This document shows, one piece after another, positions 52,786-62,682 of a DNA stretch of 64,000 nucleotides. The translations under genes and the position numbers were made by a program. Source of the DNA: Tamlana crocina (GTDB lineage: Bacteria > Bacteroidota > Bacteroidia > Flavobacteriales > Flavobacteriaceae); assembly GCA_040429635.1 (NCBI GenBank), contig CP158972.1, forward strand, positions 1,746,001 through 1,810,000. Reading direction: 5' to 3'. Under the pieces are notes generated by a model that saw only the letters and a program-made list of their open reading frames with translations, ran no database searches and had not been told where the DNA came from. Positions within the stretch are counted from its first letter, which is position 1; each line of letters starts with the position of its first letter.

Positions 52786-54189
52786 ATGAATAAAACAAAA
52801 TTTAATTTTACTTATTTATTATTTCTAGCACTTGTATCTGCTATGGGCGGTTTCCTGTTCGGTTATGACTGGGTAGTGATAGGAGGAGCCAAGCCGTTTT
52901 ACGAACTTTATTTCGATATTACATCAGAGCCAACCTTACAAGGGTGGGCGATGAGTAGTGCGCTTATTGGTTGTATTTTTGGAGCAGTATTATCGGGAAT
53001 TGTGGCCGATAAATTTGGGAGAAAGATACCGTTAATTTTAGCAGCTTTATTGTTTATTGTTTCTGCCTTTGGAACCGGTTATGTTGATAATTTTACGCCT
53101 TTTATAATTTATAGATTGATAGGAGGTTTAGGTATTGGTTTGGCTTCTACATTATCGCCCATGTATATTGCAGAAATTGCTCCTGCAAAATATAGAGGCC
53201 AGTTTGTGGCTATCAATCAACTCACACTGGTAATTGGGATTTTGGCCGCACAAGTGGCGAATTACTTTATTGCCGAAGCCATTCCTGAAAATAGTACGCC
53301 CGAAATGATTTTAAATTCTTGGAACGGACAAACTGGTTGGCGCTGGATGTTTTGGGCAGAGTTAGTGTCGGCTACCTTGTTTTTTGTTTTAATGTTTGTT
53401 GTTCCAAAGAGTCCAAGATTTTTAGTAAAGATTAATCAGGGTGAAACAGCTAAAAAAGTGTTGGCAAAAATAGGAGGAGAGTTCTATGCTCAAGAAGAAT
53501 TGAATAGCATCAAGTTGACCTTGAAACAGAGCGGACATCCGAAAGTTAATATAGCAGATTTAAAATCGGCTAAAATAAAACCCATTTTGGTAATCGGTAT
53601 AGTACTGGCAATATTTCAGCAGTGGTGTGGCATTAACATCATTTTTAATTATGCCGAGGAAATTTTTACGGCTGCGGGTTATAGTGTAGGGGATATGCTA
53701 TTTAACATAGTGATTACCGGAAGCGTTAATTTAATTTTCACATTAATTGCCATGCGAACTGTTGATAGCTGGGGACGTAGAAAACTCATGCTATTGGGCT
53801 CTATAGGCTTGGGTGTGGTATATCTTATTTTGGGTGGTGCTTACTTTTTCCAGTTTACGGGATGGCCGGTATTGTTGTTGGTGATTACTGCCATAGCAAT
53901 ATACGCCATGTCTTTAGCTCCAATTACATGGGTTGTGCTTTCCGAAATTTTCCCGAATAAAATTAGAGGGGTTGCCATGTCTATTGCTACGTTTTCTTTA
54001 TGGGTAGCGTCGTTTGTTTTAACCTTTACATTCCCAATTTTAAATGATGCTTTAGGAGCTTCAGGGACGTTCTGGGTATATAGTATAATATGTATTGCTG
54101 GATTCTTATTTATTAAGTCGAAGTTGCCAGAAACAAAAGGGAAAAGTCTTGAAGAAATAGAACTAGAATTGACTAAAGATAAAGAATAA
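52786..54189 (+). CDS. MFS sugar porter (sugar:H+ symporter)
   Basis: 467 residues, 12 predicted transmembrane helices. Sugar-porter signatures: GGFLFGYDWVVIGGAKPFYE, DKFGRK, YIAEIAPAKYRGQF, QQWCGINIIFNYAEEIF (helix 7), DSWGRRKLM and PETKGKSLEEIE at the C-terminus. It imports the monosaccharide released in the periplasm. The sequence resembles XylE/GalP-type porters, but substrate preference (galactose, xylose, arabinose or others) cannot be read. It lies in the middle of the enzyme operon, with 30 bp to the sulfatase and 5 bp to the SGNH gene. Confidence 0.93.
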   Translation: MNKTKFNFTYLLFLALVSAMGGFLFGYDWVVIGGAKPFYELYFDITSEPTLQGWAMSSALIGCIFGAVLSGIVADKFGRKIPLILAALLFIVSAFGTGYVDNFTPFIIYRLIGGLGIGLASTLSPMYIAEIAPAKYRGQFVAINQLTLVIGILAAQVANYFIAEAIPENSTPEMILNSWNGQTGWRWMFWAELVSATLFFVLMFVVPKSPRFLVKINQGETAKKVLAKIGGEFYAQEELNSIKLTLKQSGHPKVNIADLKSAKIKPILVIGIVLAIFQQWCGINIIFNYAEEIFTAAGYSVGDMLFNIVITGSVNLIFTLIAMRTVDSWGRRKLMLLGSIGLGVVYLILGGAYFFQFTGWPVLLLVITAIAIYAMSLAPITWVVLSEIFPNKIRGVAMSIATFSLWVASFVLTFTFPILNDALGASGTFWVYSIICIAGFLFIKSKLPETKGKSLEEIELELTKDKE

Positions 54190-54194
54190 TAAAA

Positions 54195-54959
54195 ATGAAA
54201 AAAGTATTTAGTACTTGGTTACTTTTAGGTGTGTTTTTATTCTGTTATGCCTGTAAGTCTTATGCTCAGGATATAGCCAATGAGACGATTGAAGATTGTC
54301 CTCATTCAGCACATTATTTAGATAGCTTAAAAACCGAACTTAAAGTAAAATGGCCAAATAACCGCACTATCAATTTGGTGTTTCATGGGCATTCGGTACC
54401 TACGGGATATACCACAAGAGGTGTTTTGGATAGGATAAATGCTTACCCGTATCGCACACTAAAAAAGGTAAATGACTTTTATCCTTATTCTGTGGTAAAT
54501 ACTATAACCACTTCTATTGGAGGGGAACAGGCAGAACAAGGCGCTAAGCGTTTTAAAGAGGAAGTTTTAATTTATAAACCAGATGTGCTGTTTATCGATT
54601 ATGCCCTTAACGATAGAAAAATGGGTGTGGAACGCGCAAAAGTGGCTTGGGAACAAATGATAAAGGAGGCTTTGGAATATGGCACTAAAGTGATTTTATT
54701 GACACCTACACCTGATACTAAAGAAGATATTGCATCCAATGAATCGCCGCTAGCAAAGCATAGTGAACTTATTCGCGATTTAGCTAATAAATATAAAGTA
54801 GGCTTGGTAGATAGCTATGCTTTATTTAAAAAATTGGCAGAAACTGAACCTTTGGAAGGCTACATGTCCCAAAGTAATCATATCAACATGAAAGGTCACC
54901 AATTTGTTGCGGATGCCATTTTCGAATATTTCAAAAACTTGAATTGTGAAACCAATTAA
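54195..54959 (+). CDS. SGNH/GDSL hydrolase-like protein with altered catalytic blocks
   Basis: 254 residues with a signal peptide (about 1-24). Block I reads FHGHSVPTGY with the nucleophile Ser67 (GHS instead of GDS), block II has Gly in TSIGGEQAEQG, block III has Asn139 in IDYALND, and block V has His229 in SNHINMKGHQF but no Asp three residues before it (Gln226). Candidates for this family in such loci are acetyl esterases that strip O-acetyl groups. The loss of the usual Asp suggests either a variant triad or a changed reaction. It is placed 5 bp after the porter and 7 bp before the GH2 gene. Confidence 0.78.
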   Translation: MKKVFSTWLLLGVFLFCYACKSYAQDIANETIEDCPHSAHYLDSLKTELKVKWPNNRTINLVFHGHSVPTGYTTRGVLDRINAYPYRTLKKVNDFYPYSVVNTITTSIGGEQAEQGAKRFKEEVLIYKPDVLFIDYALNDRKMGVERAKVAWEQMIKEALEYGTKVILLTPTPDTKEDIASNESPLAKHSELIRDLANKYKVGLVDSYALFKKLAETEPLEGYMSQSNHINMKGHQFVADAIFEYFKNLNCETN

Positions 54960-54966
54960 TCATAAA

Positions 54967-57807
54967 ATGAAGACTTTCAGAAAGCATATCATTCTTTTTT
55001 TAATCGCATCAAGCTTCATTTTGCATAATTGCAAAAGTGATGAAACTGCTTATGTCGATTTGTCTGGCACGTGGAGTTTTAAAATTGATTCGCTAGACCA
55101 AGGTGAAAAAGAAAAGTGGTTCAAATTGAATTTAGGGGACAGCATTAAATTACCCGGTTCAATGCCCGAAAATGGTAAGGGTAATGATATATCGGTTAAA
55201 ACCAACTGGACGGGCAACATGTGGAATGATAGCCTATGGTATAAATCTGAAGAGATGAAAAAGTACCGACAAGAAGGCAACGTAAAAGTATCGTTTTGGT
55301 TAACGCCTGTTAAAGATTATAAAGGGGCTGCTTGGTATCAGAAAAGAATAGCCATTCCACAATCTTGGGAAGGCAAAAACATTGTCTTAAATCTGGAACG
55401 TGTGCATTGGGAATCTACCGTTTGGATAGATGACAAGAAACTGGAAATGCAGAATAGTCTGGCCACTGCTCATCACTATAATTTAGGCGAATTAGCAGCA
55501 GGAGAACATACTGTTTCCATTCGAGTAGACAACCGAATTAAAGATATCAATGTTGGTTTAGACGCCCATAGTATTTCAGACAACACCCAAACCAATTGGA
55601 ATGGCATTGTTGGTGAAATATCACTTTCTGCGGTTCCTAAATTGTCTATCGGAAATGTGAAATTATATCCTAACGTCTCTGATAAAACCGTTAGAGTTGT
55701 AGCTAGAATTGAAAACGGAACAGGTAAGAACCAAACCGCAGAATTAGTACTTCAAGCCAAAGAAAAATCGGAAAATGGGGAAGCTCTTGAGGTTTTGAAA
55801 GAATCAATAGAAATAGGTGATTCCAAAATAATAGAGTTGGAGTACCCAATGGGTGATGCCCCCAAACTATGGGATGAATTTAATCCTGATTTATATGAGA
55901 TGCACCTGTCTTTAAATTCCGAAGAAAGTGTAGACAAAAGGGTTGAAACTTTCGGCATGCGTGACTTTAAGGCAACTGGAACAGTTTTTACTATTAATGA
56001 CCGGCCCCTATACCTTAGAGGAACTCTAGAATGTGCCATTTTCCCATTAACGGGATATCCGCCTACAGATGTTGATTCTTGGAAACGGATAATTAGTATT
56101 GTTAAAAATCACGGTCTAAACCATATTCGTTTTCATTCTTGGTGTCCACCCGAAGCTGCATTTCAGGTTGCAGATGAAATGGGTATATATATTCAAGCGG
56201 AAGCATCAGCTTGGAAAGCGGGTTTAGGAGATGGAGAGCCTGTGGATACATGGTTGTACAAAGAAGGTGAGGATATCATTAACGCTTACGGAAACCATCC
56301 GTCGTTTGTGCTAATGACTTATGGTAATGAGCCAAGTGGAAAAAACCATAAGCAGTATTTAACAAAGTATGTCAATCATTTTAAAGCATTAGATAACCGC
56401 AGATTATACACAAGTGGCGCTGGGTATCCGTACTTAGAAAATATGGATTATTATAACAACGCTAGGCCTAGAATTCAAGGATGGAATCAAAATTTAAAAA
56501 GTGTTATTAACAAAGAGGCCCCACAAACCTTATTTGATTATGAGCACTTAATTAAGCAAACACCTATGCCTTACGTAAGCCATGAAATGGGGCAATGGTG
56601 TGTGTACCCCAACTTTAAGGAAATGTCGAAATATACAGGGGTTTTAAAACCTAAAAACTTTGAAATTTTTAAGGAATCCTTGGAGGAGAACGGTATGTTA
56701 AAATTAGCAGACAGCTTTTTATTGGCATCGGGCAAATTACAAACACTTTGTTACAAAGCAGATATTGAAGCAGCTCTGCGAACCAAAGGAATGGCAGGCT
56801 ATCAGTTATTGGATTTACATGATTTTCCTGGTCAAGGTACTGCACTAGTGGGCGTTTTAGATGTATTTTGGGATGAAAAAGGATACGTCACTCCTGAAGA
56901 ATTTAAAGCCTTTAGCGGAAGTACGGTTCCGTTGGCACGTTTATCAAAACGAACATTTCAAAATATAGATACGCTAACCGCTGAAATTGAAATTGCCCAT
57001 TTTGGAGAGTATCCTATGAATGAAGTGATTCCTAAATGGGAATTAACTAAAACAGATGGTAGTGTGTTCTCTAAAGGAGAATTCGAAAAAATAGATATTC
57101 CCATAGGAAATGGTATTCAATTAGGAAAGGTTAATCAACCCTTAAATACCATTACCAAGGCTCAACAACTTATCTTAAGCATTATGGTGGGTGACGCCAA
57201 AAATAGTTGGGATGTTTGGGTGTATCCTTCTAAAAAGGAGAATATTGAAAATGAGTCATCTATTAAAGTTGTAACTAAATTGGATGCAAAAACTATCAGT
57301 TATTTAGAGAATGGTGGTAATGTACTTTTAAATATCAACAAAGGAGATATAGCTCCAGAAAAAGGAGGAAATATAGGTATTGGTTTTTCAAGTATTTTTT
57401 GGAATACCTCATGGACCAATGAACAGAAACCACATACATTAGGAATTCTATGCAATCCAGAACATCCTGCATTAGCTCATTTCCCAACGGAGTACCATTC
57501 TAATTGGCAATGGTGGGATGCTATGAGCCATTCCAACGCAATCATTTTTGATGATATACCAGAATTGAATCCTATTGTTAGGGTTGTTGACGACTGGTTT
57601 AAAAATAGAAAACTCGCTTTAATTTTTGAAGCTCAAGTAGGGAAAGGAAAGCTAATTTTTTCTGGAATTGACCTGCATACTGATATAGAAAATAGACTAG
57701 AAGCACAACAGCTTTTATACAGTCTAAAAACATATATGACCAGTAATGATTTTAATCCTAAAAGTGAATTGAATATTAGTCAACTAAAAGCGCTATTAAC
57801 CTATTAG
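54967..57807 (+). CDS. GH2-family glycoside hydrolase (beta-galactosidase-like)
   Basis: 946 residues from the ATG at 54967, chosen because it gives a signal peptide/lipobox-like start (MKTFRKHIILFLIASSFILH, then NC, Cys22) and avoids overlap with the preceding gene; ATG at 54946 would overlap it. A sugar-binding domain (about 30-225, LSGTWSFKIDS, WYQKRI) and immunoglobulin-like domain precede the barrel; acid/base probably Glu455 in TYGNEPSGKNH and nucleophile Glu540 in SHEMGQW. A long C-terminal part (about 640-946) is not recognised. GH2 covers beta-galactosidases, beta-glucuronidases and beta-mannosidases. Given the GH30 and sulfatase neighbours, exo-beta-galactosidase is a fair guess. 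Confidence 0.88.
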   Translation: MKTFRKHIILFLIASSFILHNCKSDETAYVDLSGTWSFKIDSLDQGEKEKWFKLNLGDSIKLPGSMPENGKGNDISVKTNWTGNMWNDSLWYKSEEMKKYRQEGNVKVSFWLTPVKDYKGAAWYQKRIAIPQSWEGKNIVLNLERVHWESTVWIDDKKLEMQNSLATAHHYNLGELAAGEHTVSIRVDNRIKDINVGLDAHSISDNTQTNWNGIVGEISLSAVPKLSIGNVKLYPNVSDKTVRVVARIENGTGKNQTAELVLQAKEKSENGEALEVLKESIEIGDSKIIELEYPMGDAPKLWDEFNPDLYEMHLSLNSEESVDKRVETFGMRDFKATGTVFTINDRPLYLRGTLECAIFPLTGYPPTDVDSWKRIISIVKNHGLNHIRFHSWCPPEAAFQVADEMGIYIQAEASAWKAGLGDGEPVDTWLYKEGEDIINAYGNHPSFVLMTYGNEPSGKNHKQYLTKYVNHFKALDNRRLYTSGAGYPYLENMDYYNNARPRIQGWNQNLKSVINKEAPQTLFDYEHLIKQTPMPYVSHEMGQWCVYPNFKEMSKYTGVLKPKNFEIFKESLEENGMLKLADSFLLASGKLQTLCYKADIEAALRTKGMAGYQLLDLHDFPGQGTALVGVLDVFWDEKGYVTPEEFKAFSGSTVPLARLSKRTFQNIDTLTAEIEIAHFGEYPMNEVIPKWELTKTDGSVFSKGEFEKIDIPIGNGIQLGKVNQPLNTITKAQQLILSIMVGDAKNSWDVWVYPSKKENIENESSIKVVTKLDAKTISYLENGGNVLLNINKGDIAPEKGGNIGIGFSSIFWNTSWTNEQKPHTLGILCNPEHPALAHFPTEYHSNWQWWDAMSHSNAIIFDDIPELNPIVRVVDDWFKNRKLALIFEAQVGKGKLIFSGIDLHTDIENRLEAQQLLYSLKTYMTSNDFNPKSELNISQLKALLTY

Positions 57808-57841
57808 TAACAAACAAACTAAGCATAAAAATTATAAGATT

Positions 57842-60800
57842 ATGAAGACAGTAAACGCTTGGCACGAGAAAGTAACCATTCCTACCTATGAAGTAGGAAC
57901 ACCAGAGAAATACCCGGTTTTTTTAGAAAAACGAGTATATCAGGCAAGTAGTGGTTCTGTTTATCCACATCCCGTTATTGAAAAAATCAGTGATGAGAAG
58001 GTAGATAAAGAATGGGATGCTATTTTTATTGAAAATGATTATATCAAATTAATGATTTTACCGGCTTTGGGAGGCAGAATCCAAAGAGCTTATGATAAGA
58101 TTCGTAAACGAGATTTTGTTTATTATAATCATGTTATAAAACCAGCTTTGGTGGGGTTAACAGGACCTTGGATTTCTGGCGGTATTGAATTTAACTGGCC
58201 TCAGCATCACCGTCCAAGCACATACGATCCAACAGATTTTTATATAGAAGACAATGAAGATGGTAGTAAAACCGTTTGGGTTAGTGAATTAGAGCGTATG
58301 TTCCGAACCAAAGGAATGGCTGGTTTTACCTTGCATCCAGATAAGGCTTACATTGAAATTAAAGCCCATTTATACAACAGAACACCGCATCCACAAACTT
58401 TCTTATGGTGGGCAAATCCTGCGGTGGCGGTTAACGACCATTACCAATCTGTGTTTCCACCAGATGTAAATGCTGTATTTGACCATGGTAAGCGTGATGT
58501 ATCGGAATTTCCAATTGCCAAAGGCGAATATTATAAAGTAGATTATTCACCAGGAACCGATATATCTAGATATAAGAATATCCCAGTACCAACAAGTTAT
58601 ATGGCCATCACCTCTAAATACGATTTTGTTGGTGGTTATGAAAATGATTCAAAAGGTGGATTGCTACATGTTGCAGACCATAACGTTTCTCCAGGGAAAA
58701 AACAATGGACTTGGGGTAACGGAGAATTTGGTAAAGCTTGGGATAGGAATTTAACAGATGAAGACGGACCTTATATTGAATTGATGTGTGGAGTTTACAC
58801 AGATAATCAACCCGATTTCTCATGGATGCATCCCTATGAAGAAAAAAGCTTTAAGCAATATTTTATGCCTTACTACAATGTAGGTGTGGTTAAAAATGCG
58901 ACCAAAGAGGCTTTGGTAAATCTTGAAATGGTGGATGGAAAGGCTCAAGTAAAAGTGTATGTAACGTCTACTTATAACAATTGCGTTATCACTTTAAGTG
59001 CCAACGGAAAGGTGTTGCACGAAGAAGTGTTAAATCTGTCTCCTGAAGTTGGTTTTGAAGAATTGATAGACATTGGTTCCAATACTTTTGATGATTTACA
59101 AATTTCAGTGAATGATAGTGCCGGTAAAGTTTTGGTGGCTTGGGAACCCGATAAGGATTTGTCAGATGAAATCCCTGAACCAGCCAAGGCGGCCAAAGAT
59201 CCAAAAGATATTGAGACTATTGAAGGCTTGTATTTAAGAGGGCTCCATTTAGAGCAATACAGACATGCAACTTTTGTGGCCACAGACTATTATGAAGAGG
59301 CATTGAGACGTTCACCAAAAGATGTACGCATCAACAATGCTATGGGGCTTTGGTTTATGCGAAAAGGGCAATTGGAAAAATCAATTTCTTATTTCGATAC
59401 AGCTATTGAGACCTTGACAAGTCATAATCCTAACCCTTATGACGGTGAGCCTTATTTTAACAAAGGAATGGCATTGAGTTATTTAGGTAAAAAAGAAGAG
59501 GCTTATGCTAGTTTCTTTAAAGCCTGTTGGAATGCACAATGGCAAGATGCGGGTTATTTCAACTTAGCCCAAATAGATTGCTCAAGAGGCGATTTAGAAA
59601 AAGCTATGGATTTGGTGGATAGAGCTTTAATTAAAAACTGGCACAACCATAAGGCAAGACATCTAAAAGTGATTTTACTCAGAAAAACTGGTAAAATTGA
59701 ACAAGCTAAACAGTTAATCAAAGATTCTTTGACTATTGATAAATTCAATTTTGGAGTGCTTTACGAAAGGTATATTTTGTCTAATGCCCAAGAAGATTTA
59801 GAGGCATTCAAGACGATTATTAGAAATTATGCACACAATTATATTGAGTTTTCTTTAGACTATGCAATGGCGGGTCAATTTGATGAAGCTGTGGCTCTTT
59901 TAAAAGTACATACCGATGCCAATAATGAAGTGTACCCGATGGTGTACTATTTCATGGGATGGTATTTAGACCAAAAAGGCGATAATTCTAAAGCTTTGGA
60001 AGCTTACAAAAAGGCCTCGCAGATGCCGGATACTTATTGTTTCCCGAACAAAATAGAGGAAGTTAAGGCATTGGAATCTGCTTGTAAAGCGAACCCAACC
60101 GATGCTAAAGCATTCTACTATCTTGGGAATTTCTGGTATGCCAACAGGCAGTACGAGGAGGCGCAAGATTGCTGGGAAACTTCCGTGAAATTAGATGATA
60201 GTTTTGCTATAACCCATCGCAACTTGGCATTGCTATACTACAATAAAACCAATCAAAAAGAATTGGCAGTAACCCATTTAGAAAAAGCATTTGAGCTGGA
60301 TAGTACCGATGCTAGATTGTTGATGGAGTTAGACCAATTATATAAAAAGATTAATGTACCTGTTGATAAGCGATTAGCATTATTAGAGGAGCATATTGAC
60401 TTGACTAATTCTAGAGACGATTTGTACTTGGAGCGTATTGCGCTTTATAATTTGAAAGGTGATTTCGAGAAAGCGAAAGCGCTTATTGATAAACGTCAAT
60501 TCCACCCGTGGGAAGGAGGTGAAGGCAAAGTGCCATTCCAATATTTAACAAGTAACATTGAGCTTGCTAAGCAGTATATTTCTATTAAGAATTACGAAGG
60601 CGCTATTGAGCTTTTAATACAGTCAAAAGATTACCCACACAATTTAGGAGAAGGTAAACTGCACGGCACTGTTGAGAATGACATCGATTATTGGTTAGGC
60701 TGTGCCTACGAAGGTTTAGGTAATGCTGAGCAAGCCAAAGCTTATTTTGAATTAGCTTCCGAAGGATTAAGTGACCCAAGCCCAGCAATTTTTTACAACG

Positions 60801-61144
60801 ACCAACAGCCTGATAAAATTTTCTATCAAGGATTGGCATTGCAAAAATTAGGACGTAATGATGAAGCAAACAAGAGATTTGATAATTTGTTGAACTACGG
60901 ACAAGAACATATTAATGATAATGTGAAACTGGACTATTTTGCCATATCCTTACCCGATTTATTGATTTGGGAAGAAGATTTGAATGTTATCAATAAAATC
61001 CATTGTAATTATATGATTGGCTTAGGGCAATTGGGCAAAGGTAACGATGCTGAGGCAACTGAAGCGTTCACTAAAGTTATTGATACTAATTTATCTCATA
61101 TTCCAGCGCAGATTCATCAAGCGCTTGTTGGGGTGAAATCTTAA
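57842..61144 (+). CDS. DUF5107 protein with C-terminal TPR repeats
   Basis: 1100 residues, no signal peptide, so cytoplasmic. The N-terminal about 360 residues match what I know as DUF5107, a galactose-mutarotase-like beta-sandwich (VYPHPVIEKISDE, LPALGGRIQRAYDK, GPWISGGIEFNWPQHHRP). From about 460 onward TPR-like repeats follow to the C-terminus (EEALRRSPKDVRINNAMGLW, YYLGNFWYANRQYEEAQDCW). DUF5107-TPR proteins recur in glycan loci, but their reaction is not known to me; the His-rich WPQHHRP loop would be a candidate active site. It lies 34 bp after GH2 and 20 bp before a sulfatase gene. Confidence 0.82.
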   Translation: MKTVNAWHEKVTIPTYEVGTPEKYPVFLEKRVYQASSGSVYPHPVIEKISDEKVDKEWDAIFIENDYIKLMILPALGGRIQRAYDKIRKRDFVYYNHVIKPALVGLTGPWISGGIEFNWPQHHRPSTYDPTDFYIEDNEDGSKTVWVSELERMFRTKGMAGFTLHPDKAYIEIKAHLYNRTPHPQTFLWWANPAVAVNDHYQSVFPPDVNAVFDHGKRDVSEFPIAKGEYYKVDYSPGTDISRYKNIPVPTSYMAITSKYDFVGGYENDSKGGLLHVADHNVSPGKKQWTWGNGEFGKAWDRNLTDEDGPYIELMCGVYTDNQPDFSWMHPYEEKSFKQYFMPYYNVGVVKNATKEALVNLEMVDGKAQVKVYVTSTYNNCVITLSANGKVLHEEVLNLSPEVGFEELIDIGSNTFDDLQISVNDSAGKVLVAWEPDKDLSDEIPEPAKAAKDPKDIETIEGLYLRGLHLEQYRHATFVATDYYEEALRRSPKDVRINNAMGLWFMRKGQLEKSISYFDTAIETLTSHNPNPYDGEPYFNKGMALSYLGKKEEAYASFFKACWNAQWQDAGYFNLAQIDCSRGDLEKAMDLVDRALIKNWHNHKARHLKVILLRKTGKIEQAKQLIKDSLTIDKFNFGVLYERYILSNAQEDLEAFKTIIRNYAHNYIEFSLDYAMAGQFDEAVALLKVHTDANNEVYPMVYYFMGWYLDQKGDNSKALEAYKKASQMPDTYCFPNKIEEVKALESACKANPTDAKAFYYLGNFWYANRQYEEAQDCWETSVKLDDSFAITHRNLALLYYNKTNQKELAVTHLEKAFELDSTDARLLMELDQLYKKINVPVDKRLALLEEHIDLTNSRDDLYLERIALYNLKGDFEKAKALIDKRQFHPWEGGEGKVPFQYLTSNIELAKQYISIKNYEGAIELLIQSKDYPHNLGEGKLHGTVENDIDYWLGCAYEGLGNAEQAKAYFELASEGLSDPSPAIFYNDQQPDKIFYQGLALQKLGRNDEANKRFDNLLNYGQEHINDNVKLDYFAISLPDLLIWEEDLNVINKIHCNYMIGLGQLGKGNDAEATEAFTKVIDTNLSHIPAQIHQALVGVKS

Positions 61145-61164
61145 CTAAAATTAATTGCTTGTAT

Positions 61165-62676
61165 ATGAGGGTTTTATCTTGTTTTAAAATTATTTTTTTT
61201 GGAATTTTCTGCTGTATGCCTTTTAAGGCACTTACACAAAGCACCAACCCTAATATCGTCATCATTTATGTTGACGATTTAGGGTACGGCGATATTGGTG
61301 TCAATGGAGCCATTGGAGTAGAAACACCACATATTGATACACTTGCTAAAAACGGATTGAACTTTACAGATGCACATTGTTCGGCATCAACCTGTACACC
61401 ATCAAGATATTCCTTATTAACGGGAAGCTATGCCTTTCGCAATAATGCTGAAATTTTAGAAGGTGATGCACCACTTATAATAAACCCTAATATGGGTACA
61501 TTACCTAAAATGTTACAAAAAGCCGGTTACAAAACGGGTGTGGTTGGCAAATGGCATTTAGGTCTTGGTAAAGGGAAAATCAATTGGAATGAAAAAATTC
61601 CGTTAGGTCCCGAAGAAGTAGGATTCGATTATAGCTTTTTAATCCCAGCTACAGGCGATAGAGTACCTTGTGTATTTTTGGAAAATCAAAAAGTGGTTGG
61701 TTTAGACCCTGACGACCCAATAACAGTAAGCTATGGTGCAAGAATAGAAGGATACCCATGGGGTTTTCAGCGTCCTGAATTGCTAAAACAACATACAGAC
61801 CCTTACCATCAGGGAGCTATCATTAATGGCATAAGCCGAATTGGATATATGAAAGGGGGTAAAGATGCCCTTTGGGTGGACGAGAACATCCCTTTTGTCC
61901 TAACCGATAAAGCCAATGCTTTCATTAATAATAATACGAACAATCCATTCTTTCTATATTTTGCTTTGCATGATATTCATCAACCACGTATTGCCAATAT
62001 CAAATTTGTAGAAAGCAGTACCATGGGCCCCCGTGGCGATGTAATTGCTCAAATGGATTGGTGTGTTGGCCAAATTACCAAAGCACTTGAAAAGCAAGGT
62101 TTATTAGATAATACCTTAATTGTTTTTACAAGTGATAACGGTCCTATTCTGGATGATGGCTATTTAGATTATGCTAGAGAATTAGTTGGTGACCATAAAC
62201 CAGGTGGAGGTTACCGGGGTAGCAAATACTCGGCTTATGAAGCAGGTACCCGTATGCCTACTGTGGTGCATTGGCCAAAAGAAGTAAAACCAGGTGTTAG
62301 TAATGCCTTATTGTCACAAGTGGACTTGTATGCCTCATTAGCGTCCTTGGTCGATCAAAAGGTTGCAAAAGATGATGCTGTTGATAGTCAAAACTTTATG
62401 GAGTCTTGGTTAGGGAAATCTAAGAAAGGCCGTAAATTTTTACTCGAAGAATCATACACCTTCGGTTTTAGAATGGATAATTGGAAATATATAAAACCTA
62501 AAGATAAACCTGTACCTAATTGGATTGTTCAAAAGTTTGTAGATCCCGGATTTAGACCAGAACCACAATTGTTCAATTTAGACGAAGATCCATCAGAATC
62601 TAAAAACATTGCCAGCAAATATCCCAAGATAGTTGCCAAAATGGAGGCCGAATTAAAAGAAATTCTGGAAAAATAA
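61165..62676 (+). CDS. S1 family arylsulfatase-like sulfatase, exported
   Basis: 503 residues from the ATG at 61165; the TTG at 61159 would add two residues only. Signal peptide about 1-24 (cleavage near ALTQS), no lipobox. Formylglycine motif at Cys77 in STCTPSRYSLLTG, metal-binding Asp37-Asp38 in VDDLGYGDIG, VGKWHLG and FTSDNGPI blocks are all present. It is more similar to arylsulfatase A-type enzymes than the lipoprotein sulfatase at 51.1 kb. Presumably desulfates oligosaccharides in the periplasm at a different position. Confidence 0.93.
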   Translation: MRVLSCFKIIFFGIFCCMPFKALTQSTNPNIVIIYVDDLGYGDIGVNGAIGVETPHIDTLAKNGLNFTDAHCSASTCTPSRYSLLTGSYAFRNNAEILEGDAPLIINPNMGTLPKMLQKAGYKTGVVGKWHLGLGKGKINWNEKIPLGPEEVGFDYSFLIPATGDRVPCVFLENQKVVGLDPDDPITVSYGARIEGYPWGFQRPELLKQHTDPYHQGAIINGISRIGYMKGGKDALWVDENIPFVLTDKANAFINNNTNNPFFLYFALHDIHQPRIANIKFVESSTMGPRGDVIAQMDWCVGQITKALEKQGLLDNTLIVFTSDNGPILDDGYLDYARELVGDHKPGGGYRGSKYSAYEAGTRMPTVVHWPKEVKPGVSNALLSQVDLYASLASLVDQKVAKDDAVDSQNFMESWLGKSKKGRKFLLEESYTFGFRMDNWKYIKPKDKPVPNWIVQKFVDPGFRPEPQLFNLDEDPSESKNIASKYPKIVAKMEAELKEILEK

Positions 62677-62682
62677 AGTATT

